From Primula veris (Eukaryota; Streptophyta; Magnoliopsida; Ericales; Primulaceae), in the NCBI GenBank assembly GCA_963682055.1, contig OY821745.1, positions 22,813,342 to 22,877,341 of the forward strand: 64,000 nucleotides of DNA. Direction: 5' to 3'. The notes below the pieces were generated by a model. The model searched no databases. It had not been told where the DNA came from and saw only the letters and a program-made list of their open reading frames with translations. The position numbers were made by a program, and so were the translations under genes. Shown here one piece after another: positions 45,514 through 56,151 of the stretch (position 1 is the first letter of the stretch; every line of letters begins with the position of its first letter).

Positions 45514-48207
45514 TTATGGACTTAGGTCTATAGGTTCTTTTTGATTTGCTTTTTGCTTTCCCGATTGCTTTTCCAGCGCCATATATAACTTGAAATTTGG
45601 TCGAAAAAGTTCCTTCCATGGTGCAGCTGTCTCAGTGCGTGTTTGTTCCCACCGTGCTATAATTCCTGGCATTGAGAAGATCCCTTCTTCTTTAGGAATA
45701 ACCTGAGCATAGTGACAACTGTTGACGAACACCATTACAGTCGGGATGTAATTTGTCGTTCCCCGAGGCGGACCAGTATAAAGAGGTAAAAAAGTACTGT
45801 TCCACACGTTTACCCCTCCATCATTATTTTCCCATGAGGACAACAATACAATTGGAATATTGTAATGAGAAGCAATTAAAAACCCATAAGACGGAAATCT
45901 CATCCATTTGTCAATAGGTGCGGGATCTGTAGGATGATAAAAATTTAAACTTGATAAAATATAATCATACCGGTAAGCTTCAAAGCCAACATTCTCAAAC
46001 AGCTCATAGTAAACACCTTTCATTTGCTGCAGCTCTTGAAACAACTCACATCTTACCGCATACCAATCATCTTCCCCATACTGTTTACCCGTCGCATTTG
46101 CAAGTACCCGGAACCCACAGTTACCATCCCCACGCACATCATAAACTGTTTCGATGTAACTATGTAACATGACCCATATTTGGTCACTGTACAGGAAGGT
46201 TGGCCTATTATGGGTGGGTTTAGGGTTCTGGTTTCGCGGCCTCCTAGTTGGGTTTACCCTTACCTCCGGTGTTTCATCCGCCTTGCCTTTACCCTTGTCC
46301 CTACTAGCACCAGCACTCTGTTCCTCCACATACTCCCATCCCGACTTATCCCTCTTACTAGATTTGTCGCCTTTTCTAGGTCTCCCCCTATTTGCTCTCA
46401 CTTCGGGGTCACTGATGGATGTTCTGGCTGGTACGGTTATCTCTCGGAGTTGTGTTTTCATACGCCGTTTTTCAACATTAGTTTTGCTAGCATAAACACT
46501 TTTAAACTCTTCTAGATCACCCTCTACCCCATAATCATCGGTGTTCCCATTATCATCAATTACGTCTAATTTTTTCCAGAATGGATGAATATATTCTAGA
46601 GGAAGAGGCTTCCCGAATAAAATATGTTCACTCATAATATGATGACAAGGTAAACCGTGAGACAATTTGAAACCGCAAGAACAATTCTCATCAGCCTGGC
46701 CACTACATTTTTTGTGTTCTTGGAATAATAAATCAAAGGCATAGTGTGTGATAAGATTTATAAACAGAGGTGTTTGTTCAGAATGTGGAAAATAAGACTT
46801 GCATTTATCCAACTTCATCTTAATATCCTCAAACTGTTTTTCTAGAATTCTATTGACCTCTACCCAAACGGTTTCAAGCGTGCCAGTATTTGTGGAAAGG
46901 GATCTTTTCAGCTTAGCATGTTGTTGTTCGGCTCGATTGCTAGTTCTGTTACCTAGATGTGTTGTATGGTTGGTATAGCATGCAACAAACTTTTCAGCAT
47001 AATCATTTAAAAGCTTGTCTACATACTTAATCACAGCAGGGTACGATTTGTAAGAGGTATTGAAATTAGTTCGGTTATAATTGTACTCCTCTATCGACTC
47101 AGAATCAACCAATAAACCCCAATCATCTAGAAACGTTTGCCACTCCTCTTCAGGGATCTTTTTACGGCAGTTTTTCAAAACATTTTTTGCAATATGAAAA
47201 GTGCACAAAATATGATGCGAATCGGGAAAAACAACGGATAAAGCATTTGATAAGGCCATTTCCATGTCGGTTACAAACACCCTAGGTAGTATACACCCCT
47301 CCAATGTAACTTTAAATTTTTCCAATGCCCATATATAACTTTCCTTTGTCTCGTCACTCATGAAAACAAAACCTAAACAATATGTTTGGTTCGTTGATGT
47401 CATTCCTACGACTTCTAGAAATGACATATTAAAACGGTTTGTCCTATATGTACAATCCATTAACAAGACATCAGGAAAAGCTTTGAACATCCTTATAGAA
47501 TCGGGGTGTGCAAAAAACAAGTTCTCAAGGCAATGGGTTGATGGGTTCATATTATAGTAGAATGTGTAGCGATGTCTATCCAACAAATTAAAAAGTTCCT
47601 GTATCGGGTTTCTACCATCGCGTTCTTTAAATTTCAGTCCGGCCAAAAAATTATGTATCGTTTTAGTGTTTGATACATTGTCAGGATTTCGATTTTTAAT
47701 GGCCTTTAATATAGCACCAACTTTAAAACTACTTTGCCTTAAAGTTTTAACAATTTCTTTTTCATCTTGGGTTAAACGAGCACGTCGTGCTTGCCCTTGG
47801 AGGTAAGTTGGAGGTGGGTGGTTATGTTGTCCATTTTCTATGTGACACATCCATTCACCATTAACTACGTAACCTTTAATGAAAAATGGACAGTCTTTTT
47901 TCTTTGTACCTGATTTTACGGAAGATGGTTTCTTTTTTTCGTAAACCCCCGATTTATCACACACAATTTCAACATACGGTGTTCTGCTCCCATCACCCCC
48001 TCCAGACCTACGAATCGTAAGGATGAAACCCCAATTCCCATCCACATCAGCAAGATCAGCAAGCATTTCATCCCTTGTTTCCCAAGTCAATTCATCAACT
48101 TCAAAGTGCTCTGAATAATCAGTTAGCTCATCGTTTGAGCCACTGGATGAATTCGCATTGTTGTTGTTATTCCATTGGTTGTTGTCATAACCATAGTTGT
48201 AATTCAT
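45514..48207 (-). CDS. MULE transposase fused to an OTU-type cysteine protease domain
   Basis: 897 uninterrupted codons. An Asn-rich N-terminus is followed by a FAR1/WRKY-GCM1-type zinc finger (Cys83, Cys106, His128, His130). The MULE DDE core has Asp251 (LLMDCTY), Asp314 (FVTDMEMAL) followed by Cys-Thr-Phe-His, and Glu427 in the usual Ser-Asn-Arg-Ala-Glu...His context. A SWIM zinc finger (Cys509, Cys511, Cys521, His523) and an AT-hook (Arg-Gly-Arg-Pro-Arg-Lys, about 607-612) follow. The C-terminal part (about 675-850) has the OTU signature Asp694-Gly-Asn-Cys697 and a candidate catalytic His832. The core should cut and join MULE ends in the nucleus; the OTU part may remove ubiquitin-like modifiers, which is inference. 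All catalytic residues are present and there is no frame damage. Confidence 0.93.
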   Translation of the reverse strand: MNYNYGYDNNQWNNNNNANSSSGSNDELTDYSEHFEVDELTWETRDEMLADLADVDGNWGFILTIRRSGGGDGSRTPYVEIVCDKSGVYEKKKPSSVKSGTKKKDCPFFIKGYVVNGEWMCHIENGQHNHPPPTYLQGQARRARLTQDEKEIVKTLRQSSFKVGAILKAIKNRNPDNVSNTKTIHNFLAGLKFKERDGRNPIQELFNLLDRHRYTFYYNMNPSTHCLENLFFAHPDSIRMFKAFPDVLLMDCTYRTNRFNMSFLEVVGMTSTNQTYCLGFVFMSDETKESYIWALEKFKVTLEGCILPRVFVTDMEMALSNALSVVFPDSHHILCTFHIAKNVLKNCRKKIPEEEWQTFLDDWGLLVDSESIEEYNYNRTNFNTSYKSYPAVIKYVDKLLNDYAEKFVACYTNHTTHLGNRTSNRAEQQHAKLKRSLSTNTGTLETVWVEVNRILEKQFEDIKMKLDKCKSYFPHSEQTPLFINLITHYAFDLLFQEHKKCSGQADENCSCGFKLSHGLPCHHIMSEHILFGKPLPLEYIHPFWKKLDVIDDNGNTDDYGVEGDLEEFKSVYASKTNVEKRRMKTQLREITVPARTSISDPEVRANRGRPRKGDKSSKRDKSGWEYVEEQSAGASRDKGKGKADETPEVRVNPTRRPRNQNPKPTHNRPTFLYSDQIWVMLHSYIETVYDVRGDGNCGFRVLANATGKQYGEDDWYAVRCELFQELQQMKGVYYELFENVGFEAYRYDYILSSLNFYHPTDPAPIDKWMRFPSYGFLIASHYNIPIVLLSSWENNDGGVNVWNSTFLPLYTGPPRGTTNYIPTVMVFVNSCHYAQVIPKEEGIFSMPGIIARWEQTRTETAAPWKELFRPNFKLYMALEKQSGKQKANQKEPIDLSP

Positions 48208-48343
48208 TTTCGAAAAGTGGTTGTTTATATATTTTATTGGGGAGAAATGAGGATTTTTTTAGAGATTTCCGAAATGTGTTTGTGTTTGATTTTATGGTTT
48301 GTTAGAATTGGCAAAATTGAGTCATATTTATAGTGTTAATTTA

Positions 48344-48905
48344 CACTACAAACCGTAGATTACTTTTACGGTTTGTAGTGAATTTTTGGTGTAGTCATTT
48401 CCAAACTTTAATAATGCATTGAGTAGTCATTTTCGGATAGGGTTGTCAAATCATAATAATTCAAAAGTGATAAGGTCTTGTCGGAATTATTTTGATAGGT
48501 ATGGTATCCAATGTCATTTACACTACAAACCGTAGATTACTTTTACGTTTTGTAGTTTTTTTTTTGGTGTAGTCATTTCCAAACTTTAATAATGCATTGA
48601 GTAGTCATTTTCGGATAGGGTTGTCAAATCATAATAATTCAAAAGTAAGGTCTTGTCGGAATTATTTTGATAGATATGGTATCCAATGTCATTTACACTA
48701 CAAACCATAGATTACTTTTACGTTTTGTAGTTTTTTTTTTTGTGTAGTCATTTCCAAACTTTAATAATGCATTGAGTAGTCATTTTCGGATAGGGTTGTC
48801 AAATCATAATAATTCAAAAGTAAGGTCTTGTCAGAATTATTTTGATAGATATGGTATCCAATGTCATTTACACTACAAAACGTAGATTATTTTTACGGTT
48901 TGTAG
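48344..48905. repeat. About 175-bp tandem repeat upstream of the transposase
   Basis: Three and a half copies; the shared phrase ATCCAATGTCATTTACAC recurs at about 48509, 48685 and 48854. Each copy includes a decayed palindrome ACCGTAGATTACTTTTACGG related to the terminal arrays. It lies within about 700 bases upstream of the transposase start, so it probably includes the promoter. Confidence 0.9.
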
Positions 48906-48983
48906 TTTTTTTTTTTTTTACGTTATTAACGGTGATTTAGTGCAAAAAGTACATTCAAAAAATGGCGCTGCTTAAATCAGGGG

Positions 48984-49092
48984 TACAAACCGTACATTTA
49001 ATGTACGGTTTGTACAGAATACATACAAACCGTACATTTAATGTACGGTTTGTATGAAATCTATACAAACCGTACATTAAATGTACGGTTTG
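48984..49092. repeat. Internal palindrome array with a different core
   Basis: Three palindromes, core CCGTACATTTAATGTACGG, start at 48987, 49027 and 49067, again an exact 40-bp period. Compared with the terminal arrays, one base in each arm is changed in a matching way, so self-complementarity is kept. Confidence 0.95.
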
Positions 49093-49109
49093 CATGTATT
49101 TTCAGAATA

Positions 49110-49372
49110 TTTAGGGTTTAGGATTTAGGGTTTAGGGTTTAGAGTTTGTAATTTAGGGTTTGTAATTTGTAAATTAGGGTTTAGGGTTTAGGGTTTAGGG
49201 TTTAGGATTTAGGGTTTAGGGTTTGTAATTTAGGGTTTAAGGTTTAGGGTTTGTAATTTAGGGTTTAGGGTTTAGGGTTTAGGGTTTGTAATTTAGGGTT
49301 TAGGGTTTAGGGTTTGTAATTTGGGTTTAGGGTTTAGTGTTTGTAATTTAGGGTTTAGGGTTTAGGGTTTGT
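49110..49372 (+). repeat. Interstitial telomere-like (TTTAGGG)n tract
   Basis: About 260 bases of TTTAGGG units, mixed with variants TTTAGGA and TTTGTAA that break it into short runs. It is inside the MULE, between the transposase promoter and the PMD gene, and immediately follows the internal palindrome array. Confidence 0.92.
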
Positions 49373-49555
49373 AAAAACTCAATATTGGTCCTATCAATTA
49401 AAATACAGAATATTTTTTAGAAACATACAAATCAAACATACGACTCAAATTAAACTTACGAATTTATAATATTCCAACTCAGCTAATAATAAAACTTACA
49501 AATCAAACATAGAAATCAAATACAAAAAACATTTACAAAAAACACAAATGTGCAT

Positions 49556-51903
49556 TTATTTATTTTTGTTACGACTAAATGATTTAAAGTTGGACGTAGG
49601 GAGCATCTTTCCGGCCGATGTTAATCTATCCGATGACGGCTCAGCAGACTCTTCGATTTCGTTTAGCTCCGTACGCCGTATCTGTCGATGCTGCGATTCT
49701 GGATACGGAGCACGCTCGTGGGATGTAAGTGCTAATCCGCGACTCCAACTGTCGGTTGAATGCTGACTATGATAATCGAACGGAACATCATCCTGAACGT
49801 ACTCCGACCCAGCAAAAGAAGCACGACGACCATGACCGCTTGAACTCGGACCCGGACCCTGATCTGTAGTCGGGGGTCGACCTCCAGTCGATCTTCTACC
49901 CCGGCTACTAGATTCGCCTTCCCCTCTGCCTCTTTCATCGGGACGCCGACAACTTGAAGCCCTAGTGAACGTTCTTGGGTCGTAACGTAGGTCGTCATCA
50001 CCATCGTCGTCGTCGTTGTCATCGTCATCCTCCTCATCCGACTGTTCATCAGCTGACCCATACGGATTCAATCCCATTTCAGCGAAGTCCTTTCGTAGTA
50101 AGTCCACTTCCGTTTTCAATTTATGTTGTTTGAACGATTTGAAATTTCGGCGCAATACCGCTTTCTGAAGAAAAAAAAACCCAATCAAAAACGATTTATA
50201 AGTATTGAAATATACAAACAGAAAAATAACAATCAAATATTAATGAACTTTAATTAGTTGTTACCATTTTACTGAACAACCCTGTATGCTCCCGGAAACC
50301 GTGAGATGGCGGGGCAAGTTCAGGTGGGTTTATGAAGATGCGGGTCCTCTCTCTATACCATCTCATGTAATCCAGTGACGTCCCCGTACCAAATTCGCCA
50401 TTCACAAGCCGGTTGTGGCGGTCATTCCACACGATAATAAACTCTGCAAAAAGTGCAGGCCAATCGTGTTTTTGCCCAATCCCAAATCTTCTATCCTTGC
50501 CGTGACCATTTCTGGGTTTCCAAATATATGTAGGGACCTGCTGAACAAAACCGAACTGTCTCATGAACCTGTCCGCGGGATGGAACTCAATCTTCTCATT
50601 ACAAATGAGAGGCACAGAACAATGCCACATATAACGGCCCCGCGTGCAGTATTCCGGATACTGATTGAGATTCCCGTAAGGTTGCCACACTATCTGTAAT
50701 CAGCAAAATTAGAATATATAAACAAGGGTTTAAAAATACTAGTAATAAATTCTGCGAACATAAGACCAATGCAAACATATACAACATATAATACGTAAGT
50801 TACATATAATACGAAAGTTAAAATTTACCTGTTCAGGCGACATATTGTCAAACTGGTCACGTATGTGGACCACATTATGTCCGTAGACATATGGCGTAAG
50901 GTTAGTTTGCCTCCAAATCTTCCATCTGTAATATACAAACAAAACCCGATAAACAATAAATATAACCGGCAGCTAAGTAAATGATAGATGACGCAATAAA
51001 AAAAAAACCACAAATCCAAGACACAAAAACTAAATAATATCATACCTGTAACCGAGGGGGAACCTAGGCAAGCCCTCAGGTAGCTCGATATCTTCCGGCA
51101 GCTCTTCACATGGTCTAACCGGCAGTAGTCTGGTAATCGCCCACATATCCAGAAACATCACCGCCCCGCTTACTCCGTTTGTCTTACAACGTACCACCCT
51201 GCATAGATTAGCCTCTAACCAGGCCAGAAGAGCTGATCCCCAACTATACTCAGCACACGTGTCAAAATCCTCCAGAAATGGCAGAGGCCATAGTGGAATC
51301 TGATCACTGCTCTTATCTGAAAATACATGTGCCGCCAGTAATAACAACATGGCAGCCCTAGACTGATATAGCAAACGCTCCTCACTAGGGTTGGGGGTAA
51401 TTCACCAAACGTGTGTAACATCCAATCAAGTCTAACTGTCAGACAGATTTTATCCACTTGATTGTCAGCCGGTCTAACACCCAACAAACTCTCTACCATA
51501 TCTAACCTGCTCGCCCTGTTATCATTCCGCTCCGACCGGGTAACAGCAAGACCATCCACCCTGAGACCAAGCATAATCTCTACATCCTGTAAAGATATCC
51601 CAACTCTCCACCGACAAAATGGAACGTGTGCGACTCATCACGCCACCTATCAACTAAGGCTGTAAGCAAGCCTCGGTCTACGGTATAATTACCAATACTG
51701 TGAATACCGTAAAAACCAGCCCTAATCATATTTTGAACTACCCTTTCAGGCGTCGGTATCTGCCAACTATAATTATAAACCCTAATCTTATTGGCATCTC
51801 CTCTACCCGCTTCTCTTCCAGCATCACAAGTCTGATTAGAAATGTGACCGGTCTGTCGTAAAATACCCAACCTGCCTTTAATATGTGGACCTGGATCTGC
51901 CAT
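49556..51903 (-). pseudogene. Plant mobile domain (PMD, MAIN/PP7L-like) gene carried by the MULE
   Basis: Four exons with good splice sites: 51903-51046, 50925-50829, 50693-50265 and 50164-49556. PMD signatures are clear: Ser-His-Thr-Phe-His-Phe, Leu-Gly-Leu-Arg-Val-Asp-Gly, Tyr-Ser-Trp-Gly-Ser-Ala, Met-Arg-Gln-Phe-Gly. The last exon adds an acidic Asp/Glu-rich and Ser/Gly/Arg-rich tail. Exon 1 has two frame breaks, at about 51605 and in a C run at about 51397; both could be decay or sequencing errors. PMD proteins of hosts act in silencing and genome stability, and PMD genes are known passengers of MULE and Gypsy elements. Its role here is unknown. Confidence 0.83.
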
Positions 51904-51919
51904 TCTAACTGTGATAACC

Positions 51920-52800
51920 AAATATAACTCGGTTAATGATAACCAAACAATGATAAAATAACCAATTAATAACCAATTAATGATAACCAAACAATGATAA
52001 CCAATTAATGATAACCAAACAATCATAACCAATTAATGATAACCAAACAATGATAACTCAATTATAACCAATTAATGATAACCAAACAATCATAACCAAA
52101 CAATAATAACTCAATTTTTTAATCATAACCAAACACACATTTAATCATAAACCAAACAATAATAATTCAATTTTTTAATCATAACCAAACACACATTTAA
52201 TCATAAACCAAACAATAATAATTCAATTTTTTAATCATAACCAAACACACATTTAATCATAAACCAAACAATAATAATTCAATTTTTTAATCATAACCAA
52301 ACACACATTTAATCATAAACCAAACAATAATAACTCCATTTTTTTAATCATAACCAAACACATTTAATCATAAACCAAACAATAATAACTCCATTTTTTT
52401 AATCATAAACCAAACAATAATAACTCCATTTTTTTAATCATAACCAAACACATTTAATCATAAACCAAACAATAATAATTCAATTTTTTAATCATAACCA
52501 AACACACATTTAATCATAAACCAAACAATAATAACTCCATTTTTTTAATTATAACCAAACATATTTAATCATAAACCAAACAATAATAATTCAATTTTTT
52601 AATCATAACCAAACACACATTTAATCATAAACCAAACAATAATAACTCCATTTTTTTAATTATAACCAAACACATTTAATCATAAACCAAACAATAATAA
52701 TTCAATTTTTTAATCATAACCAAATACACATTTAATCATAAACCAAACAATAATAACTCCATTTTTTTAATCATAACCAAACACATTATCAATAATTATC
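51920..52800. repeat. AT-rich minisatellite upstream of the PMD gene
   Basis: More than twelve imperfect units of about 50-62 bases built from AATCATAACCAAACACA, TTTAATCATAAACC and AACAATAATAA. Two main variants alternate (AATTCAATTTT and AACTCCATTTTT), suggesting higher-order amplification. Confidence 0.92.
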
Positions 52801-52845
52801 AACAATTGAAATTAACCAAACACAAAAAAAAAAAAAAAAAATTGC

Positions 52846-53115
52846 AAAAATGGGACAAATATCAACAATTATTATAATTAATATAAACAAACAACAAACA
52901 ATTATATATAGCTAAGTGAATAATCAATTTGCATATTTTATATATTTTTTCCTATTTTACAAATTAAAATTACACAAAAATAAAACAACATGCAAAAATG
53001 GGACAAATATCAACAATTATTATAATTAATATAAACAAACAACAAACAATTATATATAGCTAAGTGAATAATCAATTTGCATATTTTATATATTTTTTCC
53101 TATTTTACAAATTGA
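52846..53115. repeat. Tandem duplication of about 134 bp
   Basis: Two nearly identical copies beginning TGCAAAAATGGGACAAATATC at about 52843 and 52991. The sequence from 53115 to the right array is non-coding and includes a (GA)-rich tract. Confidence 0.85.
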
Positions 53116-53431
53116 AATTACACAAAATAAATAATAAATTAGAGAATAAAAGATATACCCTTGAATTATGGATAAATTTGATTGATGATTTGGGGTTTTT
53201 TGTTAAGAAAGTTGATAGTTAATTGTGGTTGATTGATTTGGGTGATTTTTTGGGTTGAAAATTGAGGGTTTTTGAGAGAAAGAGAGAGAGTGTAGAATAA
53301 AATGTTATTTTTTTAAAAAAAAACGTAACATTCTGTTTTTTCAGGGACCGTCTGTGTAATTTTCACGCAGGGACTGACTGTGTAATTTTGAAAAGCAGGG
53401 ACTGACTGGGTAATTTCTACAGAAATTACAC

Positions 53432-53577
53432 AGACCGTAGATTAAATCTACGGTTTACAGTGTTTCACTGTAAACCGTAGATTTAATCTACGGTTTGAAT
53501 TAAACTAATGCAAACCGTAGATTAAATCTACGGTTTACAGTGAAACACTGTAGACCGTAGATTTAATCTACGGTTCA
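53432..53577. repeat. Right palindrome array of the MULE
   Basis: Four palindromes with the same CCGTAGATTTAATCTACGG core, their CCGTAG words at 53435, 53475, 53515 and 53555. The same exact 40-bp period and inverted spacers (ACAGTG...CACTGT) as the left array. Confidence 0.95.
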
Positions 53578-54105
53578 CGCGTTAATACAGAATTTTTGAA
53601 GTGTTTTAATCCAACCTCGAACGAATTTCATATAGCATTTAAATATTTTTAGTGCATTTATTTAATGATACACAAAGACGAAATTATTATCTATAGTAAT
53701 AGTTACTATTGTAAAAACCATCTCAAATTCTAATTACTAACGTAACAACTCTTTTAATAAAACAATATTGTTCAACTTGGTGCCAAACTAAATCACAAAA
53801 TAATAAAATAAAACAAAAATTAGAAAAAAATTTATATTTATCTCGACGGACATGCAACGACTTGCCAACGGTGATCCAATATTTTTTATTCCCGTCACCG
53901 AATCGTCGCAAAACTGTCACCAAAATCTAAAATGGTGACGGGTAAAAGAATCCGTTACTAGGGTCCTCACCACGCCGTCGCCATTCTAGTGGCAAAAAAT
54001 CTGACCACTTTTGTTATCACTATGTTGTCGCTACACCGTCCCTGAATTGCAACGTTTCCATGCCGTTGGTAAATATTGTCTCCGATTGAGCCATTTTTTG
54101 TAGTG

Positions 54106-56001
54106 ATGTTAAGTAGGCAAATGCAAGAATATCCTAGCCTATATTAATTTGTTGTGAGCTTATATTATATGGCTAAGTATACAATGGAGCAAGCATATAC
54201 TTATTTACATGTTATTTTGGTCTATCATATAACATAATTTCTTAATGAATAAGTAAGCATACAATATAAAGCCTTCATCAATGAGTAAGATAAGATAGAT
54301 ATAGAATCATGAATTCATGGTGTATGTGTCATTTATTTGTAAAGGGGGACTAAATAAAGTTACAATTTAAAGAAAATATCATGTTTGCAAATAAGGAATA
54401 AACACCATTTAATAATAATAATAGTAATTATATCCATCATTATATTTTGAATAATAAAAATATCGTATTGTTAAGGTTGCTTCGTATCAATGTAATTTAC
54501 TATGAGTTATGTAGATTCTCACTGACCACTATGTAGTCAAACTACAAACTCTTATATCTAGGCTACTCATAGACAAGGCCTAAATATAAAAAACGTCGGA
54601 TTATTGGTGTAACACTTTAACCTGTGTAGATAAAATAGACTCTAACTAAAACAGTTGGGCTATTATGTAATTTATGCAATAGGTCCAAGCAGAAAGGATA
54701 GGAAAACCGTAAATAGGCTCAATTCTATAAGCAGCTACGGTATGAAATATAGTTTAAAATAAGCTATCCCATTTATAAAACATGATATAACAAACAGTGG
54801 GGCTACTATTGTAAAAATTGAACAAAATGGACTCTTAGTTATACATTTGGATTATTAGTGTTCCAGCGCTCCATAGGGCAAGAGGAAATCAGATGGGAAA
54901 AAAAAAAAAGGAAATATAAATACGTACAAAATAGGATTTGGGACAAAGTGTATATAGAGATGCTATTGAGAAAATAAACTAAACACAAAAGTAGAAGGGA
55001 TATAAATTAAAGTTCAGACCAACATAATATGCAATAAAAAAAAATATAGTTTAATCTTTAAAAGAATGTTTGTTTATTAAAAATAGATAAATTATTTTAT
55101 TAATTTTTACTTTTTATATTTTTATGGGAGTATGATATTATTGTAATTAATATAAAGGTGTAGTGATATTTTTAAAGAAAAGTGGCTAAATTGGACAGGC
55201 TCATTTGACTTGAGTTGACTTATTATAATAGAATGATATATAGTTAATAGATAGTCTAACTAAGTCTTGAAGTTACAAAATAAATTTAATTCTCGTGTTG
55301 CTTAAATGTGCACAAGTCTTTAAGTGAAGTCGTGTGAGAGAACAAATAATAAAGTTGTTTATATTTGAAGTATATTTTCAAACTAGATGGATTAACTTTG
55401 TGAAGTTAAAAAGCTAATTGATTCTAAAACTGCAAGTAAATATAATCTTTGTAAATATGAATGATATATAGTGAATATTAAATCAAACTTCAAAATTTAG
55501 TACTTCAAAATAAATAACATTAAAGATGATGAGAGAAAAATAATATATAACCAAAATAAAAAGACTAAGATAGTGATTTGTTACAATTGCGTTTTGATGC
55601 AAAATGACATCCTTTAATATACAGGATAGCAAAATGAACTCTTTAAAAGATGGAACTGAAAAGAGGATAGCAAATCTTATAAGAACTTGAAAAAGGGAAA
55701 CAGATTCCTGAAACAAAAAACAACACATGAATATCAATTCACAGCCTACATATGTACATGGAATATCTTCTTATATGACCAAGTACATGCAACTGACTAA
55801 ACTAAAAGCAACTATACAGAAGTTAGCATTTCTGTAAATGTGAGTCAATAAAAGGACAGTTATAGGAACGTATACGAATGAGCCAGCGATGGTTGTAACT
55901 ACACGGTGCAAAGCCTATCATCAAAAAGTACCAGCAAAACTTAAAAAGAGACACATTGCTGTTATCCAAATGGATATAATGAACCAATAAAGTGGAGCTC
56001 T
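54106..56001. other. AT-rich intergenic DNA
   Basis: No gene or element is recognised. The right end of this stretch should contain the 3' untranslated region of the following minus-strand gene. Confidence 0.5.
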
Positions 56002-56151
56002 CTACATGATTTTGTAGTAGCAATTGTTCCCAGATAGGAGAAATTGGTAGGCTTTGGAACAAGGACACTTCATGTGTATTATTAAGGAATCTCCATTCTT
56101 CTCCACACTCACTGCCTCTTCCCCACTTTCAATAACCTCAGTTTCATCACT
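56002..56151 (-). CDS. Unknown gene, exon 3 with conserved Cys-rich C-terminus
   Basis: Acceptor TTATTGCAG before 56151, stop TAG at 56002-56004. It carries the most conserved-looking part of the protein. Confidence 0.82.
   Translation of the reverse strand, partial: SDETEVIESGEEAVSVEKNGDSLIIHMKCPCSKAYQFLLSGNNCYYKIM

Larger units (their letters stand above)
44485..53618 (-). mobile_element. Mutator-like element (MULE) with transposase-OTU and PMD genes
   Basis: 9,134 bp. Flanked by a perfect 9-bp duplication GAACGAATT (44476-44484 and 53619-53627), the length typical of Mutator elements. The ends begin GAGGTGCATTTAAAA and, inverted, GAGGTTGGATTAAAA, a diverged terminal inverted repeat of about 55 bases. 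Each end then has a 40-bp-period palindrome array (44527-44671 and 53432-53577). It carries two minus-strand genes: an intact MULE transposase fused to an OTU protease, and a four-exon plant mobile domain gene with two frame breaks. It looks like an autonomous or recently autonomous element. Confidence 0.92.
41077..54105. mobile_element. Probable CACTA (En/Spm) element hosting the MULE
   Basis: The right end TTTTTTGTAGTG (54094-54105) is a clear CACTA terminus. The left end is proposed at 41077 (TACTACAAGAAAAG, first base changed from C). Both flanks of the MULE carry related subterminal repeats with shared words such as AAAATGGTGACGG (about 41510 and 53930) and GTCCCTGAAT (about 41490 and 54040), as in CACTA transposons. 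The 3-bp flanks do not match (AAT, ATG), so the left border is uncertain. No intact TNPD/TNPA gene remains. Confidence 0.55.

Noticed and set aside
49110..49372. A chromosome end
   Set aside because: The TTTAGGG tract is degenerate, only about 260 bases long, and flanked by transposon genes on both sides.
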